Shown piece by piece: positions 1-11,513 of a stretch of 64,000 nucleotides of DNA. Origin of the DNA: Craspedostauros australis (taxonomy: Eukaryota > Bacillariophyta > Bacillariophyceae > Mastogloiales > Achnanthaceae). Below the pieces are notes generated by a model. It ran no database searches, was not told the origin of the DNA, and saw nothing but the letters and a program-made list of their open reading frames with translations. The stretch's first letter is position 1; the number at the start of each line of letters is the position of its first letter. The position numbers and the translations under genes are program-made. The stretch spans positions 620,001 to 684,000 of the forward strand of contig JAMXDE010000010.1 in assembly GCA_026770025.1 (NCBI GenBank), read 5' to 3'.

Positions 1-257
1 TTGGTCTCTTCATGCCTGTTGCTGGGACGTTGAGATCGAAGTACGTCCCGGACGCACTCCAAGGATCCATCCTGAACATCTTCAGACTTCCGCTGAATGC
101 CGTTGTTGTGTCGGGAACCTACGCCACCGACGTCATGGAATTCTCCCTGGTGTACAAGCTCGTCAGCGCGCTCTTCCTCTCCGCCGCCTTCATCCAAGCC
201 ACCATGATCGGTTCCGCGAACAAGTCGACGCAGAAGCAAGACACCAAGGCCGACTAG
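1..257 (+). CDS. C-terminal end of an MFS5-type (molybdate-anion/MFSD5-like) transporter, partial
   Basis: The reading frame is open from the window edge (first full codon at base 3) to TAG at 255-257, so only about the last 84 residues are present. A segment with RSKYVPD followed by GSILNIFRLPLN resembles the end of the MFS_5 family (MFSD5, or MOT2 in green algae). In that family an Arg-Ser-Lys-Tyr-hydrophobic-Pro motif precedes the penultimate membrane helices. One further hydrophobic helix follows (FSLVYKLVSALFLSAAFIQA), then a short Lys/Asp-rich tail that is probably cytosolic. Family members are 12-helix membrane carriers; the substrate here is unknown. The first ATG at base 12 is internal to the family homology and is not the true start. 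The call rests on a short C-terminal motif, so it is moderate. Confidence 0.6.
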   Translation, partial: GLFMPVAGTLRSKYVPDALQGSILNIFRLPLNAVVVSGTYATDVMEFSLVYKLVSALFLSAAFIQATMIGSANKSTQKQDTKAD

Positions 258-975
258 AGAGATAATAGCGAAGGAGAGAACTCGGGTCCTTCTGGAGCTT
301 CCAACCCCAGCTATCACAAATAGTGTCTCGTTTGATTCGACCATAGTCTCCTCTAGGAGAGTATTCTATGGTACTCTCGTGTGATACAACAACTTCGCCT
401 GTGGTTGATTCTCGGACCCATAATCTAATGTGCAGCGTTCTCGGTGATATCAACTATTGAGTATACCATCCAGTGTACTATGCTTCCCAAGAGCATGGTA
501 CCCTGCCAAAACTCGAACGAAGAACAGGAAGATCGCGAAGGATTGGCTTCGCTTGTGCGACAACAGCAACACCACACCGACCGAAGGAATGGAGAACAAA
601 AATTCCAGAAGCAGAAGCACAACCACGGCACCAATCACAACAAACACGACAGCCACAACTGAAAGCACGAGATACAACAAGCCAACCAAAGACACCTTCG
701 TGGTTGCCACAACACGCAGGCAGACAGACAGAGAAGGCCCTGGCACATCCCCCTCTTGCCTTCAACTCACATCATTCGTCCTCTTCGATTGCCATCACCA
801 GGAAAGCTGCTGTTTCACGCGAACGCATTCCCTGCCCGCAAATACAAACACAAACCAACCAACAGGCACCCACACGCACACACACACGCACACACGCACA
901 AACCAAGCAAAGGCAGAAGCGGAAGCGTTGGCATACAAGTTCAAGTACTCGGCAGAAACTACTCCACGCACAAGC
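258..975. other. Intergenic region, transporter 3' end to PDC-E2 promoter side
   Basis: No gene is supported here. The long frames have alternative starts and low-complexity, Asn/Thr/His-rich translations. It contains a CA-type microsatellite and should hold the 5' UTR and promoter of the E2 gene starting at 976. Confidence 0.6.
870..900. repeat. CA/CG-interrupted dinucleotide microsatellite
   Basis: An alternating CACACG/CACACA tract lies about 75 bases upstream of the E2 start codon, probably within its 5' UTR or promoter. Confidence 0.85.
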
Positions 976-2683
976 ATGTTCTCGGCTGCTCGATCCATCG
1001 CACGATGCGCAAACGCAGGCAGGACGAAGGCCCTCTGTCGCATCGCCCAATCACAAGGCCCTCGCTGCTGGCTGTCGTCGTCGTACCCACCTCATGAGGT
1101 CGTTGGCATGCCCAGCCTTTCCCCGGTGAGTTCGAATTTGATTTTGAGCTCGACGGCTCGGTTGCTGCGCCCTCCGTCGAGCGTTGTGCCTGCTATTTGT
1201 CATGATCTTGCCGAACTTCGGCACGGCCTTGATTCGGCATCATCTCTGTCCATCATCCAACTATCCATCCATCCATGCATCCAACCTCATTCCCTTTTCT
1301 CAATCTCACTTCCGTTCATGATGTGCGACATTCGACTTCTGGGCTCCAACATTAAACAACAACCCTTTGGCTTTGGCCGACGGACTCCCTTGCCTCTCAC
1401 AGACGATGGAGGCTGGTGTCATTGCTAGCTGGGTGAAGGACGAAGGTGAATCCTTCGGTGCAGGAGATGTGCTGTGCAGTGTCGAAACGGACAAGGCCAC
1501 CGTCGACTTCGAGGCAACGGACGATGGTTTCATCGCCAAGATCTTGGCGCAAGCAGGCCCAGATGAGATCACATGCGGCCACCCGATCATGGTCACTGTG
1601 GAAGAAGAGGATGACGTCGGTGCATTCAAGGACTTCGAGGCAGAGATCCAACCACCCTCGCCGGCAGAGGCGGCGGCATCTACAGAACAGCCACCAGCAG
1701 CTGTCCCCACACCTGTCGCTGCCGCACCAGCGCCAGCGGCTCCCGCAGTTCCCGTTGCATCAAGCTCGGGTGGAAGAGTTGTGGCATCGCCGCTTGCCCA
1801 TCTGACAGCCAAAGAGATGGCGTACGACATTACCAAGATTGTGGGCACCGGTCCTGGTGGCCGCATCATCGCTGCGGATGTGCGCGAGTTCGTGCCCTCC
1901 ATGCACGACTCGGTGTCTCAGGCGCAGGCATCGGTGGAACCGACGAGCGCGGGGGCATCCGCGGCACCACCGATGGCGGGCGACGGGTTCGTGGACTATC
2001 CAACGTCCGCAACCGCCCAAGAAGTTGCTGCGAGATTGGCGCAGTCGAAGAAGAATGTGCCACACTACTACCTGACGGTCGACGTTTGCATGGACGAAGT
2101 GTTGACCATGAGCAACAAGCTGTCCTCCACCGGCGGCGACGAGGATTCGCTTGGAGCATACGAATTCATGATCAAGGCAGCCGCTGCGTCGATGAAGGCT
2201 GTGCCATCCGCGAACGCGAGCTGGATGGATTCGGTGGTGCGAGTGTACGATTCCGTCGATATCAACGTCGTCGTTGGTTCAGGCGACGACCTCTACACCC
2301 CAATCATCCGCAACTGCGGAGCCAAAGGACTCCGGTCCATCAGCGACAGCCTCAACACCGCGGTGTCTTCATACGACAGTGGGGACATCACGGGCGAGTT
2401 TGCTGCCATGGGAACTATGACTGTCATGAACCTCGGAATGTACGGAGTGAAGTCCTGCGCGCCGATTATCCGTGAGCCTCAGTCAATCGCCTTGGCCGTG
2501 GGTGCGCTCGAAAACCGCATCGTCCCCAACGACGATCCTTCAAGCGAAGACATCTACAAGTCCAGCGTGATGATGACAGCAACTCTGAGCTGCGATCACC
2601 GCGTCGTCGATGGCGCCGTGGGCGCGCAGTGGCTGAGTGCATTCAAATCACACCTCGAGGATCCAACCACCCTTTTGCTGTAA
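976..2683 (+). CDS. DLAT: Dihydrolipoamide acetyltransferase (E2 of mitochondrial pyruvate dehydrogenase complex), two exons
   Basis: The model is join(976..1125,1403..2683), 476 residues. E2 transfers the acetyl group from the E1-bound intermediate to CoA through a lipoyl arm and forms the core of the complex. The N-terminus (about 1-38) is Arg/Ser-rich with no acidic residue, as in a mitochondrial presequence. The lipoyl domain starts near 43; the intron splits it, and joining gives MPSLSPTMEAG, the family signature. The lipoylated lysine is Lys81 in ETDKA. An Ala/Pro linker precedes the E3-binding domain (about 175-211, ending GPGGRI), and the acyltransferase domain ends in DHRVVDGA with catalytic His449 and Asp453. 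The donor GTGAGT at 1126 and acceptor CACAG ending at 1402 keep frame. An uninterrupted frame from 1367 would lack the lipoyl start, so it was rejected. It has one lipoyl domain, and no plastid bipartite signal was seen. Confidence 0.92.
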
Positions 2684-2966
2684 GCATCAGAGCGATCGCA
2701 AAGTACTCTACGATTATGTATAGCACGAACGTAATATGCATATAAACCTTTCTCTAGAGAGTGAGTATTTCAGAATACGATTATGGATGAGGACGTATTG
2801 TATTATTACTCTCCCCAGAGGACGCATGCAGAGCCGATTTGCCTCTTTGGGCGATGCCATGCCTGGAGCATCATCTTGTTGATTGAGCCGGGGTCAAGCC
2901 GATGCCCGTCATGGGCGTGCAGACATAGCCGTTCCATGCAGGCAACGGCATACTAAAATATAATGT

Positions 2967-2997
<31 letters not shown>

Positions 2998-4140
2998 ATG
3001 TGTGTGTAGCTAAGATCATACGAGCTGACCAAGCAACGCTCCGCCGTCGATTACACGTCCGAGCATGAGCTATTTACTCTACTCGAATTTGTGTAGCCCC
3101 AGGCAGGATCCACCAGTCATGGATTCCAGAGAGGATCTGCGACCCATCCGATTTTTGTTGAAAGTAACTAAGGAAGTACCCTATCTTTGAGAGACATCAG
3201 TCATTGCAAAACATCTCACGGTCATCCGTCCGTGTGCCGAATACGCGAGGTTGTTTGTGGTGGACACGCGTCGCCCATCACACCGTCGCATCTCTGTGTG
3301 TCCCTTGTCCGTGTTGGTGGCGGCTGCGCAGCCCTCGCAACTCGTATTGGTACTGATAGATCGTACGTACACAATGCAGCAGGGACCACGCGGTGGCCTC
3401 GAGGGACTGAAAGAACCACGCAACAAAAGGCACCAACCAGAGGAAACAGGAGGGAGAACAAGATTCTCGTGCGAGGGATGGCACAGAGTAAATTCTCGGC
3501 GCAAGAGAGACAGAGACAGAAGGTATCAATACCAATACCAATACGACGCGCATACGAGCTGCTGGCAAAGGGGACACAGGAACATCGCAAAGGGCAAAGG
3601 CAGACCACCAGCGGCACCAGCGCCCGACACAAACCCACGCGAGACACTTTATGGCACCAGGCTCACGACAAGGTGCTTGATCCGCGCTCGACTATCACAC
3701 TACTCTATACCGCATTGGTAGAGACCCCATCATCACCGTGCAGTGTACGATCGTGTCGTATGGCAACCAGACAAGGGTGACCGCGCATCAACACAACCGG
3801 ACTTGACCTGATTTCACTCGGCCTGCCCCAAGCCGATTTGGCCACACCGGATCGGATCCAAGCCAACGCAACACAGCGCAACGCGACGCGACGCTGCCCA
3901 CCAACGTGCTAGCACAAGACATCGAACGTCGACCAGTGGTGGCCTTGTTCGTGCATGCGAGACAAGCGGAACATCACTAATAAGTTCTTGCAGCAGTGAA
4001 GCAGTTATCGCGCCACTCGGCATCGTGTTGCTCCCTGTCGTTGCGAGCGGATCTACTCCATCCCGTGCCATTCCGCCAGCACATCACGAAGCGACCATCT
4101 CGTAGCTCCTCCAAGCAGCACCACCACCGTTGAACGGAGC
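2684..4140. other. Intergenic region, no gene recognised
   Basis: This holds the E2 3' flank and the upstream region of the gene at 4141. Overlapping frames at 3187-3780 on both strands have biased, unrelated translations and no family signal. A CT/GT microsatellite (2966-3008) and three tandem ATACCA-type units near 3522-3545 are the visible structures. Confidence 0.55.
2966..3008. repeat. Compound CT/GT microsatellite
   Basis: A run of CT dinucleotides passes directly into GT dinucleotides interrupted once by TATG. It is non-coding and sits about 280 bases after the E2 stop. Confidence 0.9.
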
Positions 4141-7100
4141 ATGCAAATAGGGCCCGACGGCAAAGAACAGACAACTACCACAACAACTACCACCACATTT
4201 CCCGACGCACATACAACTGGATCCACTGAATCCACTGAATCCACACACTGGTACACAAGCACAACTTCAAAGCAACGAGACAGCGCCTTCGACCTCTGCA
4301 CCGATTTCCATCCCGGACCCGATCAGAGACTCCTTGACGCCGCAGCACCAGACACCAGCACGCGCAGACCTAACGACACGCCCCAGGAAGAGGATCAGGC
4401 CGCCGGAATACAGGACAAGCCCAGCCGTGACCGAACTCAGGACGGCAAAGACACAACTTTCCGGCCGTGGGACGACTTTGGACGCTTCCTGAATCATCGA
4501 GATCGAGACCTAGACTTTGAGCAGCAGTGGCAGTTAGACCACACCGTCGATTGTGGACCTTCGCTCTGGAATCCTGAGGACTTGCACAAGCAGACCACAT
4601 CCTTGGGCGATTGGAACGAGGAACGCATTGTTCCCACGAGAATCCACGACCTTGTCTGTCCTCTCCTCTCAGACGACGCCCACCAGCGACAGCCTTCCAT
4701 CTGGCACACTGGGCATTCCAGCGCCACCGGCCGACACGAATTCTCCAACGCAGACGACTGGCCGTTCAGGAGTCCACCTTCATTTCGCAAAACAGCTGGG
4801 CTCAGACGGAAGACACCGCCACATTCATTTCCAGCGGCCTCCAAGCGAACTTTCACATCGGCACCAAGATCGGTTCCGTGCAAACGAATGCTGATTGACT
4901 CCGATCGACACTCTATGAAGAACAGCAAGGGCACTGTATGCAAGGACGACGACGACGACAAGAGCAGCGATAAGGACAACAGCAACAACAACAACAGCGA
5001 CATCAGACGACAAGGCGCAACGAAGCCACGAGCAGGAGCAGGAGCAAAGACCAACAACGAGCGAAGTTCGAACAAGGAAGGCGAAGAAACCCAGCCTGTG
5101 GAAGCCTGGAGGATGAGGGAGACTTGGAAGAGCAGCGGTCACAATCGCGCCTCCGACGGCGATGCGGACAAGCCAGACTCGTCGGATGGGAAGAAATCCC
5201 GGCGCTCGTCGGACCTCGGCCCATCCAAGCCAACCAGAAGTAGCTCCATCCGCCCCGACGCGGAATCCACCGACGTCGACATGGACAGGCCTCCGATGAA
5301 GCCGAAGAGTCGCAACGATGTAGACCACGACCGCTCCGACCCATCGACAGCAATGCCACGCCGCGGCGGTCGACCAGCACGACAGGCTTCGTCCACCTCA
5401 GGCTCCGTGTCCTCCATCGCGTCCGATAGCATCGAAAGCGAGAATCAAGAAGAGGGCCTGGACGATGGCTCTTTTCATCAGCTTGTGCAAGACTCCGACA
5501 AACCCAGATCAAAGAGCAGGGAACGACGCACGCGAGGAGCGCGTGCGCCTAGGCGACGCCCAAGCAAGGAGGAAGAGCCGAATGCAGACTTCTACGAAGA
5601 GGTGGTTGCTGTCGAGACGCAACAGATGCTGAAGAGTGATGACGGCGACCAGGCGTCTGCGCCTGGATCTGGTGGGGCACGGCGCAAGCCATGGAGAGAT
5701 CGTCGCGCGGCAAACAGACTAAGCCGAGATGGTCCGGGGTCCAGCGGTAACTCCACCACGCCAGACAGGGACGGTGGCTCCAGAAAGCCCGCTGGCAACG
5801 ACCGGCTGACCCTGTCAGGTGGGCGGAAGTCTTCGGCCCGCCGCACCAATATGCGACGTTCTCATTCAGAAAGGTGGCGAAACAACGTCGAGAGCGAGTT
5901 TGCCGACAACGGAGACTCCATCCAACGACGCGCCCGTGCGTCGCTGGTGCAGGCAAATGCTGAACTTTCCAAGTCGGCCCACGCGGGGAAACGGCCGACT
6001 CCCAGGAGGGGCGCAGGGCTGGCAATGGGCACAGCCTCGTTCCATGAGATGAACGGTGGCAGGCGCCGAGCGAGAGCGAAGTCCAACGAATCTATCGATT
6101 CTGGCTCTTTCCATGACGATTCGTACGACGCCCACGACTCCAACGAGGGAAGTGGCAGATCCCGGAGAACACTCGATAGCATCGAAGACTTGGAGGACTT
6201 CGAGCACATCGATTTCCAAACACCAGGCATGATTGATTACGACGATGAACTTCTTGATCTGATGCAGCGCGCCAACCCTGAAGACACCGCACAGCTGAAC
6301 AGGAGGGTTCATCGACAGCGCGATCGCTTGGAGTATGATCAGAACATGCCGATGATGACACGCCAAGCACTGATGACCCGACAAGGCAGCACGCAGGTGA
6401 TGAGACAACGTTTCGATGCAAGCAACATGGATAAGAAGAGGATCCTCCTGCGCAACGACTCAATGAATGCGGCAACGCCTGGAGATGACGGTTCTCGGGG
6501 ACAGCACCGAATGAGGCCTGGATCAGGTGGCCGCCGCGCACCGCCACGGACCCGCTCGTCTGGCCTCGCTGGGTTGTCGGCCTCAGCACTAAAGCGTCAA
6601 TCGGCCAGACACGAAGATGGTCCTGATCGCAGACAGTTGTTCCGCACCCGGTCCACGAACACGAACTCCTTCCAGCAGTACATGAACAAGCCGAACAAGG
6701 TCGCACAGCTTTCTCGGCGTGCACCGGCTTCTGGCGAGTCGATGGAGCGACACTCTCACCGCGGAGCTGGAAATGCCAACCTCAGCGCCGCGAAGGATCG
6801 CAGGCGGACCCTCCAGCGCGCGAAGTCGACGACATCGCTGAAGCGCGGCGAGAAGGCGGAGGGCGCTGACGCCGACGCCGACGCTGAAACTGCTCGTGCA
6901 GATCCAGTCAGCGAGAAGGAGAGTGGTAGGTCTCGCCTCGTATCCCCGGAACACGCATCGGCTAAGTCTGGTGCCGCCACTGCTGCTGCTGATGCGGCGG
7001 ATCCCGCGGTCAAACGCAAGGATCGTTCAGCGGACTCGCAGCTCACCAGTAGCGCGAAAGCAAAGACGAAGGATGCACCCTCCAAACCTGCCACCGAAAA

Positions 7101-7422
7101 GAAGGTCGAAAAGGAAGCGCCATCCAAGCCCGCCCCATCAACCAACCAGGACCATCCCCCATCCAAGCCGAGACCATCGCAGAAATCGCCGCGCAAACCT
7201 CCAAAGAGGACAAAGAGCGTCCCAGTTCGTCCGACCACGATGGTTTCGCCAATCCTGCGCCGCAAGACTACCCGTAGGGACATGACGAAGAAGAGCCAAC
7301 GACAGATCCTGCACGCCATGATGTACGAGCAAAAGATGGGAATCAGCATGAAGGATCTTCACAAGAAGGTGAAGAAGGGTCCCAAGACGAGAGAGAACCC
7401 GCTGATGATAACCGCGCCCTAG
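4141..7422 (+). CDS. Large disordered Ser/Arg/Lys-rich protein of unknown function (1093 aa)
   Basis: A single ATG-initiated frame of 1093 codons runs to TAG. I do not recognise a family. A poly-Thr run lies near residue 11 and a mixed Asp/Asn tract near 265-290. Most of the length is hydrophilic with Arg-Arg-x-Ser-type sites, and an acidic patch sits at about 680-705 (SIEDLEDFEHIDF). A Pro/Lys-rich stretch (PSKPAP, PPKRTKSVP) precedes a basic C-terminus that could be helical, QRQILHAMMYEQKMGISM. No signal peptide or membrane helix is visible. Codon use looks coding: the frame is uninterrupted for 3.3 kb. The start could instead be a downstream Met near 4888, because the first 250 residues are low complexity. 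Two similarly composed genes follow. Regulated scaffold or RNA-binding roles are guesses only. Confidence 0.7.
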   Translation: MQIGPDGKEQTTTTTTTTTFPDAHTTGSTESTESTHWYTSTTSKQRDSAFDLCTDFHPGPDQRLLDAAAPDTSTRRPNDTPQEEDQAAGIQDKPSRDRTQDGKDTTFRPWDDFGRFLNHRDRDLDFEQQWQLDHTVDCGPSLWNPEDLHKQTTSLGDWNEERIVPTRIHDLVCPLLSDDAHQRQPSIWHTGHSSATGRHEFSNADDWPFRSPPSFRKTAGLRRKTPPHSFPAASKRTFTSAPRSVPCKRMLIDSDRHSMKNSKGTVCKDDDDDKSSDKDNSNNNNSDIRRQGATKPRAGAGAKTNNERSSNKEGEETQPVEAWRMRETWKSSGHNRASDGDADKPDSSDGKKSRRSSDLGPSKPTRSSSIRPDAESTDVDMDRPPMKPKSRNDVDHDRSDPSTAMPRRGGRPARQASSTSGSVSSIASDSIESENQEEGLDDGSFHQLVQDSDKPRSKSRERRTRGARAPRRRPSKEEEPNADFYEEVVAVETQQMLKSDDGDQASAPGSGGARRKPWRDRRAANRLSRDGPGSSGNSTTPDRDGGSRKPAGNDRLTLSGGRKSSARRTNMRRSHSERWRNNVESEFADNGDSIQRRARASLVQANAELSKSAHAGKRPTPRRGAGLAMGTASFHEMNGGRRRARAKSNESIDSGSFHDDSYDAHDSNEGSGRSRRTLDSIEDLEDFEHIDFQTPGMIDYDDELLDLMQRANPEDTAQLNRRVHRQRDRLEYDQNMPMMTRQALMTRQGSTQVMRQRFDASNMDKKRILLRNDSMNAATPGDDGSRGQHRMRPGSGGRRAPPRTRSSGLAGLSASALKRQSARHEDGPDRRQLFRTRSTNTNSFQQYMNKPNKVAQLSRRAPASGESMERHSHRGAGNANLSAAKDRRRTLQRAKSTTSLKRGEKAEGADADADAETARADPVSEKESGRSRLVSPEHASAKSGAATAAADAADPAVKRKDRSADSQLTSSAKAKTKDAPSKPATEKKVEKEAPSKPAPSTNQDHPPSKPRPSQKSPRKPPKRTKSVPVRPTTMVSPILRRKTTRRDMTKKSQRQILHAMMYEQKMGISMKDLHKKVKKGPKTRENPLMITAP

Positions 7423-8561
7423 AGAGAGAAAGAAAGAAAGAAAAAGAGAGCCAATCAATCACACCCGACTCTCAGTTTTTTACGTTTGCTGGCCTTTTCT
7501 GTCTCCGGGTGGATGATACGAATTCCTTTTAGAGTATAGTAGAGTACTCCCGATTGCACGATGCTGCTACACCTTCCCACGATCTACCATGGCTCGTACT
7601 CCACACCCACGGGTAGCTAGTGTGCTGCTGTGCTCCACCCAACCCGACCCGACCCTCTAGATAACAATGTGGCAAGGGCACATCGCTCCAGATTGATGGA
7701 CCTTGGCACCAATCGCCCTGCTTGCAGCTCGTACGAACGACCACTGGTGTCGAGAGCACTTCTCGCAACCATCGACAAGTTACGTCCATGGTGGGGAATG
7801 CGGTAATAATATGAAGGGCGCATGACATGTTGGGAGTTACGGTTGATAGATCCGTTTCGTTACACCCAATGGAAAATCTGATGACATTTCAGGTGACTGC
7901 ATGGAAACAAACAAGTCATTCCTTATGTATCTCTCGGACAAATGGTTCGACAGCGGACGGAATGATGGCAATGTCCGATTGAGGAACAGAAACAAAATGT
8001 GTGTCATGTCGCAACAAGCAAAAGACCCATCGTCCTGCATCCACCTGCACGATACGATTTCCTCCTCTTTGTTGGTGGTGTTGGCAGAACATGGCGGAAA
8101 ACATGCGCAAACAGCCCAAGAGGCACTTCACCACGAATGTCAGCACGAACATCAGCACGAACATCATCATCAACAACGGCGACCCACAGAGAGGCAAGAA
8201 GCAGAGGACGAGCCACTCGCACCAAACCACACGGCACGATACGGCACATGCGAGGTACCACCAGTTGAGGATAGAGACAAAGCACCGGAAAGAACCGAAA
8301 GGAGAGCATCGAAGCGGCGCGAGGGAGGATACTCTCCAGAGAGCAATACCGCTCCACCACAGGTCGCAATAGGAGTAGTTCGTATAATAGGTCGTGCTGG
8401 CACGAGGACATCACTACGAGTGCGCGTGCGAGTACACGCACTTGCGCGAATCTGGTGAGGCGTCCTTTGGTTGTTCCAAATTGCGAGTGGCAGGCAGGTC
8501 GTGGCACACTCACAAAGAAGACACCAGCGCCCGTGCCCGTGCCTGTACCGTATAGCCGTGC
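7423..8561. other. Intergenic region, no gene recognised
   Basis: It begins with a purine (GAGA/GAAA) tract right after the stop at 7422. The frames inside (7901-8458 and others) are short, overlap on several frames and show no domain. Confidence 0.55.
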
Positions 8562-11513
8562 ATGGACTCAAGGCCAGCCCCCCGGAGGGCAGCGTCGGTT
8601 TCGTCGAACGCTGGCAGCACGAGTAGCAACGGCAGAAAACGCCGTCCCAAAGACAGAGGAAACCGTCGGAAGGGGGCAGAGCGTGAGGGATCTGCTCGTG
8701 GGAGCAGGCAAGAAAGCGATTCTCGTGCAAGAGCAGAGGATGCTTCCAGCAGCGCGGACCCAGCGGAATTGCAGTCGCACGCCAGAGCAGATACCAGCAA
8801 GAAAGAGTCGTCTGCTACGTACCGTCGCACCAAACGCAGCACGAGCCTTCACCCTTCCTTCGGACGGCCTGTTAGCCCTGAGAATGGGGACACGAGGGCT
8901 GGTGAGAAACAGCATGCCAATCAGTATGCGAATCAAAGACATCGCACGAGTTCGCAGACATCGAAGAAGACGAAGGCCGACAGCAAACTGCAACAACCAA
9001 GGCGTGTCAAGAGCCAGTCGAAATCACGTCCCATGAACGATAATCATGCACCAGGTCCGACCCAGCATTCAACAAGAAGCGAGAGCAGGAATGATTCAAG
9101 GATGATGACCGCCAGCAGCATTCGTACTTCCAGCCACCACTCCACCAATTCGACCGATACTGCTCCAAGCGCCACTAGCGAGGATCTGCGACTTGACTTG
9201 GCCTCCGCCAAACACTCACTCCGAGACTCGCAGACGCCCGCTGCCAGCAAGAAGCGAGATCTCTCTTTCACCATCGGGGATTCCAGCGTGCTAGGCAGTT
9301 CCAGGAGCTTCATCAACTACAACGCAAATCACGCCGCCGGTACCTCTTCATTTGTCAGCTCAGCTTCCATGTTAACCTCTCCCTCGCAATCGTCGCCGTC
9401 CGCCATACCAACAACGCCAACGGCCAAAGCTGTTCTGCCTGACTTGGTGACTTTGGAACAGGCGCTTCACAGTCACCAGATGGAGGATATTCAAGAACAG
9501 CTTGAACGCCTTCTCCGTAAGACGAAAGCACAGCGCCAAGCAGAACACATGGTCGAGAGAGATAGGTCCCGTGGTAGTCGCGACGATGGAACCACTGATT
9601 CTGACTCCATTTCTGATCATGATAGCACTAGTAATGACGACGATGGTGATGACGATGATGACCTGGGAATATTCCAGCAGACGCCCGTTGGGTGGAAGAC
9701 ACCTTTCGAGGTTGATGCGCCACGAGAACTTCTGACAAAGCCACTTGATAGGAAGCTCGAGTCCCGGTCGCTCTCCCCCCTCCTCGCAAGGTCAGACCTG
9801 ACGGAAGAGCAGTGCGCCTGGGCAGGGATCGACGACATCCTCGAAAATCGAAGTGTGGACGACAGCTACGCTCTCTCGACGTCGGATGTTTTACCGCAAT
9901 CAATCGCAAACGCACTCAAGCGAAGCAGCAGCAAACGCTCCATGGATGATTACAGCATCGGTCTGGGTTCGATCATCTCTGAGGATTCTGAACCGTTGCA
10001 ACCAAAGGGTGAGAGGAACGTGCATCAGAACGGTTACAACGCAGGCGGGGCGGTACGGATGAGGAGGTTGGCTCGCAAAAATGCATCGAAATATGCCGCG
10101 ACGTTGGCGCCAATCCAGGATGAAGGTGGCCCTGGACACCAACATGGAAAGATGGGCATTGTCAACGACAGAGACCAGCCGGGAAAGATTCGCAGGAGCC
10201 TTTCAAGCGGGAATCTTGGAGAAAGCAGAGGGCAAAGCCTTCTGTCCGAACCTGGCGCTGGCAACATGTTCCAAGTTTTTCAATGGAGTCGCAGAGAGAA
10301 CGTTGACGAGACAATGTTGAAAAAGAAGACCAAGAAGCTCAACTCGTCTCCCCGTCGTTCGAAGCCGAAGAAGAAAGCAACCTTCTCGCTTGATGAAACG
10401 GCCCACTCCCTTCCAAGTCTCGACTCCTTCCGTGATGACGATCTAGTCTCAAAAGCCGGACTGCTCTCGATAGGAACTTTCGATTCAAGGCCAGTGGCTA
10501 AGTCAGACCGACGTGGCGGTGTTGGAAACGTCCGCTTTGGGTTGGACCCTCCAACCACCAATCCTGCGTCGAGTTCTTCCCGCAGCCCCCCTGCTGTGCA
10601 TGTGACGGACTTTACGCGCTCGCAATCTGAGGTCACAGATGAGAGCACACCTTCCCACTCTCAACAACACGAAGAAGGCGATGCAACAAGACACTCAGCA
10701 TCGAAGACGTCCGCACTGCATCACAATGATGGGCATGCAATGATGCGCACGGTGCCCGACCACCAGGCCACAGCTGCAGCCGCTGCCGCAGTCGTTGCGG
10801 GTATCTCCCATGCGTGGAGCTCGAATGACGGTGGCGATGATGACGATTTGCCTTCGGGAGAACCGGGCCGTCCGGAGGGGGGTATCTCCAACAACACATC
10901 GCCTGACAACCCTCCCACCGAGTCCGATGCAACGAGTCAGCACGGACACAACTCGTCTGCTGTGTTGGCTAACGATGGATTGGTGCTTGATGCCACAGTC
11001 GACATGTACATTCGGGAAATGCAAGCAAAGATTGAAGTGCCTGATATCGATGAGCACGGGACGCCTCGTCTGAACGGGAAGAAGCACAAGAAATCGGCGC
11101 AGTTACACCACAGCTCGTCGAGCGCCAGCAGCAGGATGGACAACGGAAGTCCCAGCCCGACCACTGTGGTGGCGGGCGATCAGTCATCGGCGGTCATCGA
11201 TGAACTCCCCAGCCTGAGTTCGCTTGCAGAGAAGAAATCAAAGTCCAAGAACAAGGGCGGCGACAAGAAGAAAGCAAGAAAGGGGCAATTGCGAAAAGAC
11301 GAGAAGAAGGAACCCAAGCTTTCGCTTGCCACGCACTTCAAGAACTCCATACGTAGTTTGGGGAGCAGACGGATGTCGGTGGCAAGCAGCAAGAAGGGGT
11401 CGTCCGTGGCCTTTGGCGATGAAAGCAAATACTTTCCGAAAGGGACCGTAACAGACAGCCGCCTGGAATCGAACAAATGTCTCTTATTGGATGAGGATGA
11501 CGACTTCAGCTAG
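8562..11513 (+). CDS. Large disordered Ser/Asp/Arg-rich protein of unknown function (983 aa)
   Basis: A continuous ATG-started frame of 983 codons ends in TAG at 11511. No family is recognised. It opens with a basic Ser/Arg-rich region (to about residue 180). A short region predicted helical follows near 295-325 (LEQALHSHQMEDIQEQLERLL) and could form a coiled coil. An acidic Asp-run lies near 355-367, with repeated basic-Ser sites such as RRSLSSGNL. An Ala-rich stretch sits near 735, and a Lys-rich tail ends in an acidic DEDDDFS. No membrane helix or targeting signal is seen. It follows the 1093-residue protein in the same orientation and is convergent with the disordered protein at 12063. 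The similarity among the three is compositional; no alignable core was found by eye. Confidence 0.7.
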   Translation: MDSRPAPRRAASVSSNAGSTSSNGRKRRPKDRGNRRKGAEREGSARGSRQESDSRARAEDASSSADPAELQSHARADTSKKESSATYRRTKRSTSLHPSFGRPVSPENGDTRAGEKQHANQYANQRHRTSSQTSKKTKADSKLQQPRRVKSQSKSRPMNDNHAPGPTQHSTRSESRNDSRMMTASSIRTSSHHSTNSTDTAPSATSEDLRLDLASAKHSLRDSQTPAASKKRDLSFTIGDSSVLGSSRSFINYNANHAAGTSSFVSSASMLTSPSQSSPSAIPTTPTAKAVLPDLVTLEQALHSHQMEDIQEQLERLLRKTKAQRQAEHMVERDRSRGSRDDGTTDSDSISDHDSTSNDDDGDDDDDLGIFQQTPVGWKTPFEVDAPRELLTKPLDRKLESRSLSPLLARSDLTEEQCAWAGIDDILENRSVDDSYALSTSDVLPQSIANALKRSSSKRSMDDYSIGLGSIISEDSEPLQPKGERNVHQNGYNAGGAVRMRRLARKNASKYAATLAPIQDEGGPGHQHGKMGIVNDRDQPGKIRRSLSSGNLGESRGQSLLSEPGAGNMFQVFQWSRRENVDETMLKKKTKKLNSSPRRSKPKKKATFSLDETAHSLPSLDSFRDDDLVSKAGLLSIGTFDSRPVAKSDRRGGVGNVRFGLDPPTTNPASSSSRSPPAVHVTDFTRSQSEVTDESTPSHSQQHEEGDATRHSASKTSALHHNDGHAMMRTVPDHQATAAAAAAVVAGISHAWSSNDGGDDDDLPSGEPGRPEGGISNNTSPDNPPTESDATSQHGHNSSAVLANDGLVLDATVDMYIREMQAKIEVPDIDEHGTPRLNGKKHKKSAQLHHSSSSASSRMDNGSPSPTTVVAGDQSSAVIDELPSLSSLAEKKSKSKNKGGDKKKARKGQLRKDEKKEPKLSLATHFKNSIRSLGSRRMSVASSKKGSSVAFGDESKYFPKGTVTDSRLESNKCLLLDEDDDFS

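Noticed and set aside
1367-1402. In-frame ATG at 1367 as the E2 start
   Set aside because: It would replace the conserved lipoyl-domain start and presequence. The spliced exon at 976 restores both.
457-1428. 323-residue frame across the PDC-E2 start
   Set aside because: Only the part from 976 to 1125 is E2 exon 1; the rest is low-complexity upstream DNA and intron.
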